DNA of 62,141 bases, from NCBI RefSeq assembly GCF_008298015.1, contig NZ_VTPX01000019.1, positions 1-62,141 of the forward strand, written 5' to 3'. Positions 8,647 through 16,097 of the stretch are shown here, piece after piece; within the stretch, counting starts at the first letter, position 1; each line of letters opens with the position of its first letter. The translations under genes and the position numbers were made by a program. Source of the DNA: Salinicola corii (GTDB taxonomy: Bacteria; Pseudomonadota; Gammaproteobacteria; Pseudomonadales; Halomonadaceae). The notes under the pieces are model-generated. The model did not search any database. It was given only the letters and a program-made list of their open reading frames with translations, and was not told the origin of the DNA.

Positions 8647-9238
8647 ATGTCATTGATGTCTACAGCTTCCTCTTAATGAGGCTCAGACGGTCACCTAGTG
8701 CCACGGCTTCGCCCAAAGCGATGGAGCTGGAGATCAAGGATGGGATCCATCATACCACCATTGAGCGAATCTCCGCCTTTTCGGCCAAACCGACCATTTA
8801 CCGGCGTTAACCGAATGTAGGTACCATCGTCATGGAATGCGTTTCTGGAAGATTGGGCCGGTCATCGCGTATGACTCGAACCTTCCTGTCGTGACGAATT
8901 TCCGTCATAGCGTCACGGTGCTGGTCGAAATCTTCAATGGGCCTTACGGCCGGTTGCTGCAGCACTTGCTGGGTGCGGCGCAGTCTGACCCTGAACTGGG
9001 CGAGGCGTTCGCCAAGCGCTGGATCGAGCCCAGGCGACAAATGGGGCGGGAGGCCATTGTCGAGGCCGTCAAGAAAGGAGAACTCGATCCGGAACTCGAT
9101 CCGGAATTGAGTATGGACCTCATTTATGGCGTGGTTTATTACCGGTTGACGGTCTCATTCAGCGCGATGGATGACGGCTTTATCGAAGCCATCGTGGATC
9201 GGGACCTGGGAGGCTATCTGGTCGGAAGGAGCGTTTGA
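8647..9238 (+). pseudogene. decayed TetR-family regulator (tandem copy of the gene at 9773)
   Basis: Aligned by eye with the intact regulator at 9773-10390, it shares RRSPSATAS, DGIHHTTIERI, KPTIYRR, GRLLQHLLGAAQSDPEL and PRRQMGREAIVEAVKKGEL. Lesions include a roughly 2-bp frameshift near the start, a TGG-to-TAA stop at 8808-8810 in the recognition-helix region, and another frame change around 8833-8855. The downstream half, open at 8837-9238, is the complete ligand-binding part but has no DNA-binding domain. Non-functional as a repressor. Confidence 0.85.
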
Positions 9239-9241
9239 AGC

Positions 9242-9285
9242 CGTTGTTATGGGGTAGGTGGGTCGTTGTTATGGGGTAGGTGGGT
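9242..9285. repeat. perfect 22-bp tandem duplication
   Basis: The 22-bp unit starting CGTTGTTATGG occurs twice without mismatch, at 9242-9263 and 9264-9285, immediately after the tetR relic. It is probably a replication-slippage product within decaying DNA. Confidence 0.9.
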
Positions 9286-9302
9286 TATCGTCGTGTTTGG
9301 TT

Positions 9303-9335
9303 CGCGGCGGCACTCAGGTGCCGCCGCGTTTTTTT
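9303..9335 (+). terminator. strong intrinsic terminator
   Basis: Perfect 11-bp GC stem (9303-9313 with 9318-9328), loop TCAG, then seven T at 9329-9335. It reads in the + direction, after the decayed tetR. It still looks functional even though the gene it served is dead. Confidence 0.9.
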
Positions 9336-9462
9336 ATACTGGGCATTCGCCGAGTGCAGTCACGCGCCCTAGGCACATTACCACCGTGGCGCCGAGTTTG
9401 AAGTGGCCCTTTTCGATCACAGTCGGCTCATCGAAACGGGTCGTCTGCAGCGTCAGCTTGAG
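9334..9462 (-). pseudogene. relic of the phosphatidylserine decarboxylase C-terminus
   Basis: The minus-strand frame reads [14 protein letters not shown], then [17 protein letters not shown], then a stop. This matches the intact psd at 10409-11254 ([14 protein letters not shown]...[16 protein letters not shown]), except that the GST self-cleavage motif has become GAT and an EMSR-type segment is missing. No upstream psd part remains; the frame runs into unrelated sequence. Confidence 0.75.
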
Positions 9463-9514
9463 GTCGAGATTGAAAAATGTCTGGAAGACGGCCTGCTCGC
9501 TGGGCTGGTCGATA

Positions 9515-9601
9515 CGAAACTCGACGTCCCTGACCAGAGAGTCTTTGGGCGGCCAGTCCGGCGGGGCCGGCTCCGGCGATGGTGACGTCATAACTCTCCA
9601 T
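9515..9601 (-). pseudogene. relic of a flavoprotein N-terminus (copy 2)
   Basis: From an ATG at 9601 on the minus strand: MESYDVTIAGAGPAGL followed by AAQRLSGQGRRVSY, after which the frame loses sense. The dinucleotide motif DVTIAGAGPAGL is perfect, so this is the first 30 or so residues of an FAD-dependent oxidoreductase, now fused by deletion to the psd relic. It lies divergent from the intact tetR, as in copy 1. Confidence 0.55.
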
Positions 9602-9727
9602 CGTAACTCTCCATGATGAGGCCTCGAGCAGTAATGCGTGTCGAACGAAGATGGGATGCCCGCGACAACGGGGTCGGCGGGATCTGGGTCGCGGCAGGGG
9701 TAACAGTTTTTTACTAAAAAATGATAC

Positions 9728-9757
9728 GATACGGTAATCATCCTATACTACCGTATC
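9728..9757. promoter_or_regulatory. probable TetR operator
   Basis: Perfect 9-bp inverted repeat GATACGGTA (9728-9736) and TACCGTATC (9749-9757) with a 12-bp spacer, 16 bp upstream of the regulator's start. The position between the flavoprotein relic and tetR fits an autoregulatory operator for a divergent pair. Confidence 0.6.
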
Positions 9758-9772
9758 TTTCAGGAGCTGTTT

Positions 9773-10390
9773 TTGACAAGGATGTCTTCCATGCCCGTCG
9801 TTTCTCCTGCACGCCCAGGTCGGCCACGCAGCGCCACGGCTTCTGCCGAGGTGATGCGAACAGCCTTGGAACTGGCGCTGGAGGGAGGAATTCACCATGC
9901 CACCGTCGAGCGGATAGTCAGCGTCTCGGGTGTGGCCAAGTCGACCATCTACCGACGTTGGCCAAATGCGGTTGCCATCGTCATGGATGCCTTTCTGGAA
10001 GCGGTAGGGCCGAGCATCGCCTACGATGACGAACTGCCCGTCGTTGCCAGTTTCCGGCGCAGCGTGCTGGCGCTGGCCGAGGTGCTCAATGGCCCTCATG
10101 GCCGCTTGCTGCAGTATCTGCTGGGCGCCGCCCAATCCGACCCCGTACTGAGCCGTGCCTTCGTCGAGCGCTGGATCGGACCGCGTCGCCAGATGGGCCG
10201 GCAAGCCATCGTCGGTGCCGTCGAGCGAGGCGAGCTCAGCCCGGAGATCGATCCGGACCTGAGCATGGATCTGATCTATGGCGCGGTCTACTACCGGCTA
10301 TCGGTCTCCTTTTGCGACATCGACCAGGATTTCGTCGAAGCCGTCATCGATCGGGCGCTGGGACCCTATGTACGGGACCGGCTCGACTGA
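9773..10390 (+). CDS. TetR/AcrR family transcriptional regulator
   Basis: About 200 residues. The N-terminal HTH comprises GRPRSATASAEVMRTAL, IHHATVERIVSVSGVAKST and IYRRWPN; the C-terminal part is the ligand-binding domain with GRLLQYLLGAAQ and PRRQMGRQAIVGAVERG. Two starts are possible: TTG at 9773, 6 bp after AGGAG, or ATG at 9782, which is too far from that site; TTG is preferred on spacing. A decayed tandem copy lies upstream. Its former target, a divergent flavoprotein gene, is gone apart from its first codons, so it may be an orphan regulator. Confidence 0.88.
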   Translation: MTRMSSMPVVSPARPGRPRSATASAEVMRTALELALEGGIHHATVERIVSVSGVAKSTIYRRWPNAVAIVMDAFLEAVGPSIAYDDELPVVASFRRSVLALAEVLNGPHGRLLQYLLGAAQSDPVLSRAFVERWIGPRRQMGRQAIVGAVERGELSPEIDPDLSMDLIYGAVYYRLSVSFCDIDQDFVEAVIDRALGPYVRDRLD

Positions 10391-10408
10391 TAGCCGGTGT
10401 CAGCCGGT

Positions 10409-11254
10409 TCACGCTGTCCCTGGCAGCGCGCCCATCGTCTGCCCCATGCTGATCGGGCTGCCCTCGGGATCGAAGTCGCCAAAGGCGGTCTCTCTCCCCA
10501 GGCACATCACCACCGTGGAACCGAGCTTGAAGCGGCTCATCTCCCGTCCTTTCTCGATCACGATCGGCTCGTCGAAGCGGGTTGTCTGGATGCGGCCGCT
10601 CAGCGGCGTGACCTGACCGGCCCAGGTGGTTTCGATGGCGGCCACGATCATCGCGCCGACCAGCACCATGGCCAGCGGCCCGTGCTCGGTATCGAAGAGA
10701 CAGACCAACCGCTCGTTGCGCGCGAACAGCCCCGGTACATGGTTGGCGGTGGCGCTGTTGACCGAGAACAGCCGTCCCGGGACATAGGTCATCTCACGCA
10801 GTGTGCCGGTCATCGGCATATGTACCCGGTGATAATCCTTGGGCGATAGATAGACCGTGGCGAAGCTGCCCTGGCGAAACGGCGCCGCTCGCGAGACGTC
10901 GCCGCCCAGCAGGGCGCTGAGCGAGTAGGTCTGGCCCTTGGCCTGGATCAGGGTGCCGTGTTCGATACGACCGTAGCGTGACAGCACGCCATCGGCGGGA
11001 GACACCAGGCCTTCGCCGATGGGGCGGGCCTCGGGTTTGAGCGCGCGGGTGAAGAAATCGTTGAAGCAGGCATAGGCGCCAGGATCCGGCTGCAGGGCCT
11101 GGGTCATGTCGACGCCGTAGGTCTGGATGAAGCGCCGGATGAACAGGTCCTTGACCCAGGGGACCCGACTATCGGCGATCCGGCCGATCAGTCGCGAGAT
11201 CGCGTGGTGAGGTAACGGGTACTGAATTCTGGCGAAGAGTTCCTGGCGATCCAC
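10409..11254 (-). CDS. psd: phosphatidylserine decarboxylase proenzyme
   Basis: 281 residues. An inner-membrane pyruvoyl enzyme making phosphatidylethanolamine. The self-cleavage site is LGST near residues 244-247, where Ser becomes the pyruvoyl group. Upstream family blocks are [19 protein letters not shown] and [15 protein letters not shown]. The start is GTG ([17 protein letters not shown]). It is convergent with tetR (18 bp gap) and downstream of rhdA on the same strand, an order known from Pseudomonas. Confidence 0.95.
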   Translation of the reverse strand: MDRQELFARIQYPLPHHAISRLIGRIADSRVPWVKDLFIRRFIQTYGVDMTQALQPDPGAYACFNDFFTRALKPEARPIGEGLVSPADGVLSRYGRIEHGTLIQAKGQTYSLSALLGGDVSRAAPFRQGSFATVYLSPKDYHRVHMPMTGTLREMTYVPGRLFSVNSATANHVPGLFARNERLVCLFDTEHGPLAMVLVGAMIVAAIETTWAGQVTPLSGRIQTTRFDEPIVIEKGREMSRFKLGSTVVMCLGRETAFGDFDPEGSPISMGQTMGALPGTA

Positions 11255-11385
11255 GATGGTATCGATCCCGAGTTAGAGGGCGATACAAGGTAGCGGCACT
11301 ACCGTTGACGTGCAATAGACCACGAGCTTCGAGCAAAGGTGTGCGAACGTCCGGCGTTCGCAATGGCGGTTCTCGCGGCGAGCGG

Positions 11386-12216
11386 TCATTTCTCGATCGG
11401 CGTATCGTCGCGGTTGCCCCACTCCTTCCAGGAGCCGGGGTAGGCGCGGACGTTGTCGTAGCCGAGCGCCTTGGCGGCAAGCCAGGTCAGCCCGCTGCGG
11501 TGGTGGGTCTGGCAGTGGGTGACGATCTCCTTGTCCTGGGTCAGGCCGCGTGCCTCCAGTTCGGAGACCAACTCGGCGTAATCGCGCAGACGCAGGTCGC
11601 GGCTCTTGTCCATCACGTCGAGCCAATCGACATTGACCGCGCCAGGGATATGCCCGAGCTTGCGGTTGTCGCCTTTGAGACCGCGGTACTCCTCGTTGGA
11701 GCGCGCATCCCAGATCGCCAGTCGCGGATCGCCGAGACGCTCGATCAGCTCTTCACGGCGGATCTGCACGGCCGGGTTGAGGTAGGCGGCTTCGTACTCG
11801 CTCGGCGTCGAGGAGGCCGGCGTCGTGGAGACCGGTTGACCGTCGGCGCGCCAGGCGTGGATACCGCCATTGAGATACGAATAACGGCGATGTCCGATCA
11901 GTTCCAGCGTCCACAACAGACGGCCAGCCCAGCCGCCGCCCTCATCGTCGTAGGCGACGACGTGAGTCTCCGACGTCAGCCCGAGTTCGGAAAACAGCAC
12001 GCTCAGGGCTGCTTCTGATGGGACATCGTTGGGTATATCCCCTGAGCCTGCCAGCAGGCGGCGAGAGTCGAGAAAGATTGCGCCGGGCACATGGCCCGAG
12101 TCGTAGCTATCGGCCTTGAGTGGTACATCGATGATCAGTATATGGGGATCATCGAGATGTCGCGTCAGCGTGGCCGGATCCAGAATCAACGGCAACTGAG
12201 GAATTTCCGAACTCAT
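11386..12216 (-). CDS. rhdA: thiosulfate sulfurtransferase (tandem rhodanese)
   Basis: 276 residues with two rhodanese domains: an inactive N-terminal one (DSYDSGHVPGAIFLD, about 38-50) and an active C-terminal one with Cys235 in THCQTHHRSG. The CQTHHR loop is that of Azotobacter RhdA rather than the CGSGVTA loop of mercaptopyruvate sulfurtransferases. ATG at 12216 has AGGAG 7-8 bp upstream; the longer open frame upstream lacks coding character. It transfers sulfane sulfur from thiosulfate to thiophilic acceptors in the cytoplasm. Confidence 0.92.
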   Translation of the reverse strand: MSSEIPQLPLILDPATLTRHLDDPHILIIDVPLKADSYDSGHVPGAIFLDSRRLLAGSGDIPNDVPSEAALSVLFSELGLTSETHVVAYDDEGGGWAGRLLWTLELIGHRRYSYLNGGIHAWRADGQPVSTTPASSTPSEYEAAYLNPAVQIRREELIERLGDPRLAIWDARSNEEYRGLKGDNRKLGHIPGAVNVDWLDVMDKSRDLRLRDYAELVSELEARGLTQDKEIVTHCQTHHRSGLTWLAAKALGYDNVRAYPGSWKEWGNRDDTPIEK

Positions 12217-12432
12217 GAGCGGTGACTCCTGTCGTGATCGTGATGCGGCAATAGACATGATGATGGCACACGTGCCTGTCGCCAGGATAGCGTCACGGAG
12301 CGGATCCGCTATACTGCGCGCCGCTCGAGAGTGGCCTCCACCCGTTCGCAAGGTCGAATTCGGACGGGATTTTTCGGCCTGATGACCTTTCGGCCCTTTT
12401 CATTGGAACGATCCTCGTATACAAAATTCACG

Positions 12433-12451
12433 GACGCGAGCGGTTCGCGTC
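12433..12451 (+). other. hairpin in the leader of the purine permease gene
   Basis: Perfect 7-bp stem GACGCGA (12433-12439) and TCGCGTC (12445-12451) with a 5-nt loop, ending 22 bp before the AGGAG site. The purine-riboswitch core is not recognisable, so only a structural element is claimed. Confidence 0.4.
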
Positions 12452-12486
12452 ACCAATAACAATCATGATTGCCAGGAGATTGCTGC

Positions 12487-13815
12487 GTGCTCGAAAAAAT
12501 GTTCTCTCTGCGCTCGCTGGAAACGACGGTGAAGACCGAAGTGCTGGCGGGCGTCGCGACCTTCCTGGCGGCGATGTACATCATCGTGGTCAATCCCTCG
12601 ATCCTCTCCAGTGCCGGCGTGCCGTTCGCTGGCGCCCTGACGGCGACGGTGCTGATCAGTTTCTTCGGCAGCGTGATGATGGGGCTCTACGCGCGCAACC
12701 CGATCCTGGTGGCGCCGGGTATGGGGATCAACGCGCTGTTCACCTACACCATGGTGCTGGGGGCGGGTATCGAGTGGCAGACCGCGCTGGGCTGCGTGTT
12801 CTGGTCCGGTGTGCTGTTCGGGATTCTGGCGCTGTTCAACGTGCGCCGCTACGTGGTCGACGCCATCCCGGCGACGCTGCGTCATGCCATCGCCTGTGGC
12901 ATTGGCTTGTTCATCACCGTCATTGGCCTGGTCAATGCCGGGATGCTGGTCTCCAATCCGGCGACGGTGGTCGGTCTGGGCGAGATGACGCCGACGCTGG
13001 TGACGTTCCTGATCGGGTTGGGCATCACCGCCGTACTGGTCGCTCGTCGCATCCAGGGCGCGCTGATCCTGGGGATCGTCATCACCACGATACTCGCCAT
13101 TCCCATCGGCCGGCTGTGGGGCGATGCCAGTGCCATGTCGCCGACCGGGGCGCCGACGCTGGTCAACTTCCAGGGCCTCTTTGCCTGGCCGGATTTCGGG
13201 GCGCTGTGGCAGGTCGACTTCGTCGGCGCGTTGTCGGTGGCCTACTGGCCGTTCATCTTCGTGATCCTGTTCACCACCTTCTTCGACGCGATGTCGACCT
13301 TCATCGGCGTCTGTCAGGCCGGCAACCTGCTCGACGAGGATGGCGAGCCGCGCAACATTCGCCGTTCGATGATGGTGGACGCCTTCTCGGCGTTGATCTC
13401 CGCACCGCTGGGCACCAGCCCGGCCAACGCCTATGTCGAGTCCGCGGCCGGTATCAGTCAGGGCGGTCGGTCGGGTCTGGTCGCCGTGGTCGCCGGTCTG
13501 CTGTTCCTGCCGTTCCTGTTCCTGTCGCCGCTGCTGGCACTGGTGCCGGCCATCGCCACCGCGCCAGCCCTGATCATGGTGGGCGTCTTCATGCTCTCGC
13601 CGATCCGCACCATCGACTGGCAGCAGTACGACGACGCGATCCCGGCCTTCGTGGCGATGATGCTGATCCCGCTGACCTACTCGATCACCCACGGCGTGGT
13701 GTTCGGCTTCCTGACGTTCGTGGTGGTCAAGGTCGGCGTGGGCAAGGCAAAGGAAGTGCGCCCGGCCATGTGGGTACTGTTCTTGCTGTCCATTCTGATG
13801 TTGTTCGAGGGCTGA
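12487..13815 (+). CDS. AzgA-type purine (hypoxanthine/guanine/adenine) permease
   Basis: 442 residues with about 13 membrane segments, NCS2/AzgA family. Signatures are an N-terminal EVLAGVATFLAAMYIIVVNP, LVAPGMGINALFTY, and FTTFFDAMSTFIGVCQAGNL. It imports purine bases by proton symport. GTG at 12487 is preferred over a TTG at 12469 because AGGAG lies at 8-bp spacing. It is divergent from rhdA and stands alone, with a structured non-coding region after it. Confidence 0.88.
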   Translation: MLEKMFSLRSLETTVKTEVLAGVATFLAAMYIIVVNPSILSSAGVPFAGALTATVLISFFGSVMMGLYARNPILVAPGMGINALFTYTMVLGAGIEWQTALGCVFWSGVLFGILALFNVRRYVVDAIPATLRHAIACGIGLFITVIGLVNAGMLVSNPATVVGLGEMTPTLVTFLIGLGITAVLVARRIQGALILGIVITTILAIPIGRLWGDASAMSPTGAPTLVNFQGLFAWPDFGALWQVDFVGALSVAYWPFIFVILFTTFFDAMSTFIGVCQAGNLLDEDGEPRNIRRSMMVDAFSALISAPLGTSPANAYVESAAGISQGGRSGLVAVVAGLLFLPFLFLSPLLALVPAIATAPALIMVGVFMLSPIRTIDWQQYDDAIPAFVAMMLIPLTYSITHGVVFGFLTFVVVKVGVGKAKEVRPAMWVLFLLSILMLFEG

Positions 13816-14050
13816 TCCAGGGCTGATCCAGACTCCTTTTGCTTAATCAGCCTTCGTTAACGCGGCATGGGCACTCCCGAGCCAAGTTGGTTTGTTGTTG
13901 GTCAGGTTGATTTGCTCGAAGTCTCGCACCCTGGACGCCTTCCAGAACGGCGCTGAACGCAGAGCGTCGAGCCGGGTCTCGCGTCATGGATGACGAGAGA
14001 TTGCAGTGGAACTACGACTGCCGAGTCCAATCCAGCCTATGGCTCACCGT

Positions 14051-14096
14051 GACGAGGGGGCTTAACGCTCGCCCCCTCGTCGCTCCCCCTCTTTTT
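14051..14096 (+). terminator. hairpin with two competing 3' arms and a T5 tail
   Basis: GACGAGGGGGC (14051-14061) pairs perfectly with GCCCCCTCGTC (14071-14081) over 11 bp. A second C-rich arm, CCCCCTC at 14085-14091, could pair with the same G-run and is directly followed by TTTTT (14092-14096). Read in the + direction this may end the permease transcript. Confidence 0.45.
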
Positions 14097-14104
14097 GCGC
14101 CACA

Positions 14105-14234
14105 AGACGACGAAACCCTGAACGACTTTCCGCTTGCGCCTGGGTCGGCGCACAAGGACATCCCTGTCCAGGCGCGCCTCTTGTGGCATCCATGCCACAA
14201 GACCCGGCGCAACGGGAGCCGTTCAGCGTCGTCT
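14105..14234. ncRNA. candidate structured RNA or palindromic element (multi-helix)
   Basis: Nested complementary segments suggest one folded unit. The outer helix pairs 14105-14112 with 14227-14234 and 14118-14124 with 14220-14226. The inner helix pairs 14134-14140 with 14206-14212 and 14142-14146 with 14201-14205. Two hairpins lie inside: GGCGC 14147-14151 with 14174-14178, enclosing GGACA/TGTCC; and CTTGTGGCAT 14180-14189 with ATGCCACAAG 14192-14201. All listed pairings are Watson-Crick. The strand is unknown. It could equally be a REP-like DNA element. Confidence 0.45.
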
Positions 14235-14278
14235 CGAAAGGCGCCTGGGGCGGCGGCTTCGATAAACCTTGGTGACTC

Positions 14279-15322
14279 TCAGGACGCGGCGATGTCGTCT
14301 CTGATGCGCTGAAAGCTGGCGAAGCGCTGAGGATGGATCTCGCCGCGCTCGACGGCGTCGATAAGCGCACAGCCGGGTTCCCGGCGATGACGGCAGTCGC
14401 GGAAGCGGCAGCGGCCGAGAGAGGGGCGGAACTCGATGAAACCCTCGGCGAGCTCGTGCTCGTCGAGATGCCATAGCCCGAACTCGCGGATGCCGGGTGA
14501 GTCGATCAGGTCACCGCGACGCTCTCCATCGACCGTCGTTTCCAGCGGCAGCGGATAGAGGCGGGCCGTGGTGGTGGTGTGTTTGCCCTTGCGGGTATCC
14601 GTCGACAGCGCCCCGATCCGCAGGGTCTCGTCGGGAAGTAGCCTGTCGATCAACGAGGATTTGCCGACCCCGCTCTGGCCAACGAAGACGGAGGTTCGAC
14701 CCGCCAGTTGCGCCCATAACCCTTCCAGCCCCTGCTCGCCGCGCGCCGAGGCTTCGATTAGCGGATACCCCAGCTCGCGATAGCGTGCCAGCATCGCGCG
14801 CAACGGCCCGCCCTCGGCTGGCAGCAGATCGCTCTTGTTGAGCACCAGCACGGGGGGAATCCCGGTGCTCTCGGCGGCGACCAGGTAGCGGTCGATCAGA
14901 TTGGGGTGCGGTTCCGGCTCGACTGCCACCACGATCAGGATCTGGTCGATATTGGCGGCCACCGGCCGCAGTTGACCGTGGACATCGGGGCGCTCGAGCA
15001 CGCTGTGACGCTCGCCGCGGGCGACCACCACGCCGCTGCCGTCGTTGGCCTGGCGCCAGATCACCTGATCGCCGGTCACCAGGCCTTCGAGATTGGCGCG
15101 GAGATGGCAGCGGTGCAGTCGAACCTGGTCGCCCTCGACGGATTCGACCTCCAGCGAGCGGCCGAAATGGGCGGCGACCCGGCCCGGGCGCTCGGCGCCG
15201 TACTCGCCGGCGTCGAGGCGCTCGCTGTCGCGCTCGTCCTTCTTCGAGGCGCGTTCGGCACGCTCGGCCTGGATCTTCTCGACCCGCCAGCGCTGCTGGC
15301 GGGTCAGTTTACGGCGGCTCAT
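14279..15322 (-). CDS. rsgA: ribosome small-subunit-dependent GTPase
   Basis: 347 residues. A circularly permuted GTPase that checks late 30S maturation. It has an N-terminal OB-fold, then NKSDL (G4), GQSGVGKSSLIDRLL (G1), DSPGIREFGL (G3), and a C-terminal zinc knuckle CRFRDCRHRREPGC. The permuted G4-G1-G3 order is diagnostic. The basic N-terminus (MSRRKLTRQQRWR) is typical. It is divergent from orn, the conserved neighbour. Confidence 0.96.
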   Translation of the reverse strand: MSRRKLTRQQRWRVEKIQAERAERASKKDERDSERLDAGEYGAERPGRVAAHFGRSLEVESVEGDQVRLHRCHLRANLEGLVTGDQVIWRQANDGSGVVVARGERHSVLERPDVHGQLRPVAANIDQILIVVAVEPEPHPNLIDRYLVAAESTGIPPVLVLNKSDLLPAEGGPLRAMLARYRELGYPLIEASARGEQGLEGLWAQLAGRTSVFVGQSGVGKSSLIDRLLPDETLRIGALSTDTRKGKHTTTTARLYPLPLETTVDGERRGDLIDSPGIREFGLWHLDEHELAEGFIEFRPSLGRCRFRDCRHRREPGCALIDAVERGEIHPQRFASFQRIRDDIAAS

Positions 15323-15492
15323 GATGGGTGTCGGCTCGCGGTTGTCTGAGGCTCAAGAGGGGAGTGAAGCCACCTCTGGTGTTTGCCCCTTCCTCGTGTC
15401 ACGGGGGTAGAATGGCGGCATTGTAGCCGTTACCGACCTGCCGTGTCCGCCCGCGTCCGTGTGGCCGGAGGACACCGACCCTGGAGTTGTTC

Positions 15493-16062
15493 ATGTCTGA
15501 ACCATCCGCCGCTGGCGCCCGCAGCGATCTTCTGGTCTGGATAGACCTGGAAATGACCGGCCTCGACCCCGATCGGGAGCGAATCATCGAAGTGGCGACC
15601 CTGATCACCGACGACGAACTCAATCTGATCGCCGAAGGCCCGGTACTGGCGGTGCATCAACCGGATGCCCTGCTCGATGGGATGGATGAATGGAACCAGA
15701 AGACGCATGGAGAATCCGGACTGGTTCGGCGGGTCCGGGAGAGTGTCATCGATACGGCGGAAGCGGAGCGCCGCACGCTCGAGTTCCTGGCCACCTATGT
15801 CCTGCCCGGCAGCTCTCCGGTCTGCGGCAACAGCGTCCACCAGGACCGGCGCTTCATGGAGCGCGAGATGCCGGCGCTCAACAACTTCTTCCACTATCGC
15901 AATCTGGACGTCTCGACGTTGAAGGAACTGGCCAAGCGCTGGAATCCGGCGGTGGCCAACGGCTTCATCAAGCAGAACACCCATCAAGCACTGGACGACA
16001 TTCGCGAGTCGCTGGCGGAGCTCAGGCACTACCGCGAAACCTTCCTGAAACTGCCCGCGTGA
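15493..16062 (+). CDS. orn: oligoribonuclease
   Basis: About 189 residues. A DEDDh 3'-to-5' exonuclease that degrades 2-5 nt RNAs and pGpG, so it also closes the c-di-GMP degradation pathway relevant to the PilZ protein encoded at 36146. Asp18 and Glu20 lie in [10 protein letters not shown]; further acidic residues are in [10 protein letters not shown] and [14 protein letters not shown] at 15493 is the family start; an in-frame TTG 6 bp upstream is less likely. Confidence 0.96.
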   Translation: MSEPSAAGARSDLLVWIDLEMTGLDPDRERIIEVATLITDDELNLIAEGPVLAVHQPDALLDGMDEWNQKTHGESGLVRRVRESVIDTAEAERRTLEFLATYVLPGSSPVCGNSVHQDRRFMEREMPALNNFFHYRNLDVSTLKELAKRWNPAVANGFIKQNTHQALDDIRESLAELRHYRETFLKLPA

Positions 16063-16097
16063 TCGTCGATGGGGCGCCGGTCGTCCGCGGCCACGCC

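Larger units (their letters stand above)
13816..14278. other. non-coding, strongly structured intergenic region
   Basis: Lies between the convergent permease and rsgA genes. No open frame here looks like a gene. The first 230 bp hold nothing recognised; the last part contains the palindromes listed separately at 14051-14096 and 14105-14234. Confidence 0.6.

Noticed and set aside
8505-8810. Treating this open frame as an independent small gene
   Set aside because: From about 8650 it aligns with the HTH part of the intact TetR gene and ends at a nonsense codon where the intact copy has Trp, so it is part of the pseudogene.
12463-13692. Long minus-strand open frame of 409 codons opposite the purine permease
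   Set aside because: It is rich in His, Arg, Gln and Asp in a low-complexity way typical of antisense frames in GC-rich genes, while the plus strand encodes a clear AzgA-type permease.
13986-14312. Plus-strand 108-codon frame in the permease-rsgA gap
   Set aside because: It runs through the nested palindromes, has no ribosome site and no protein-like composition; the RNA or DNA structure explains the sequence better.
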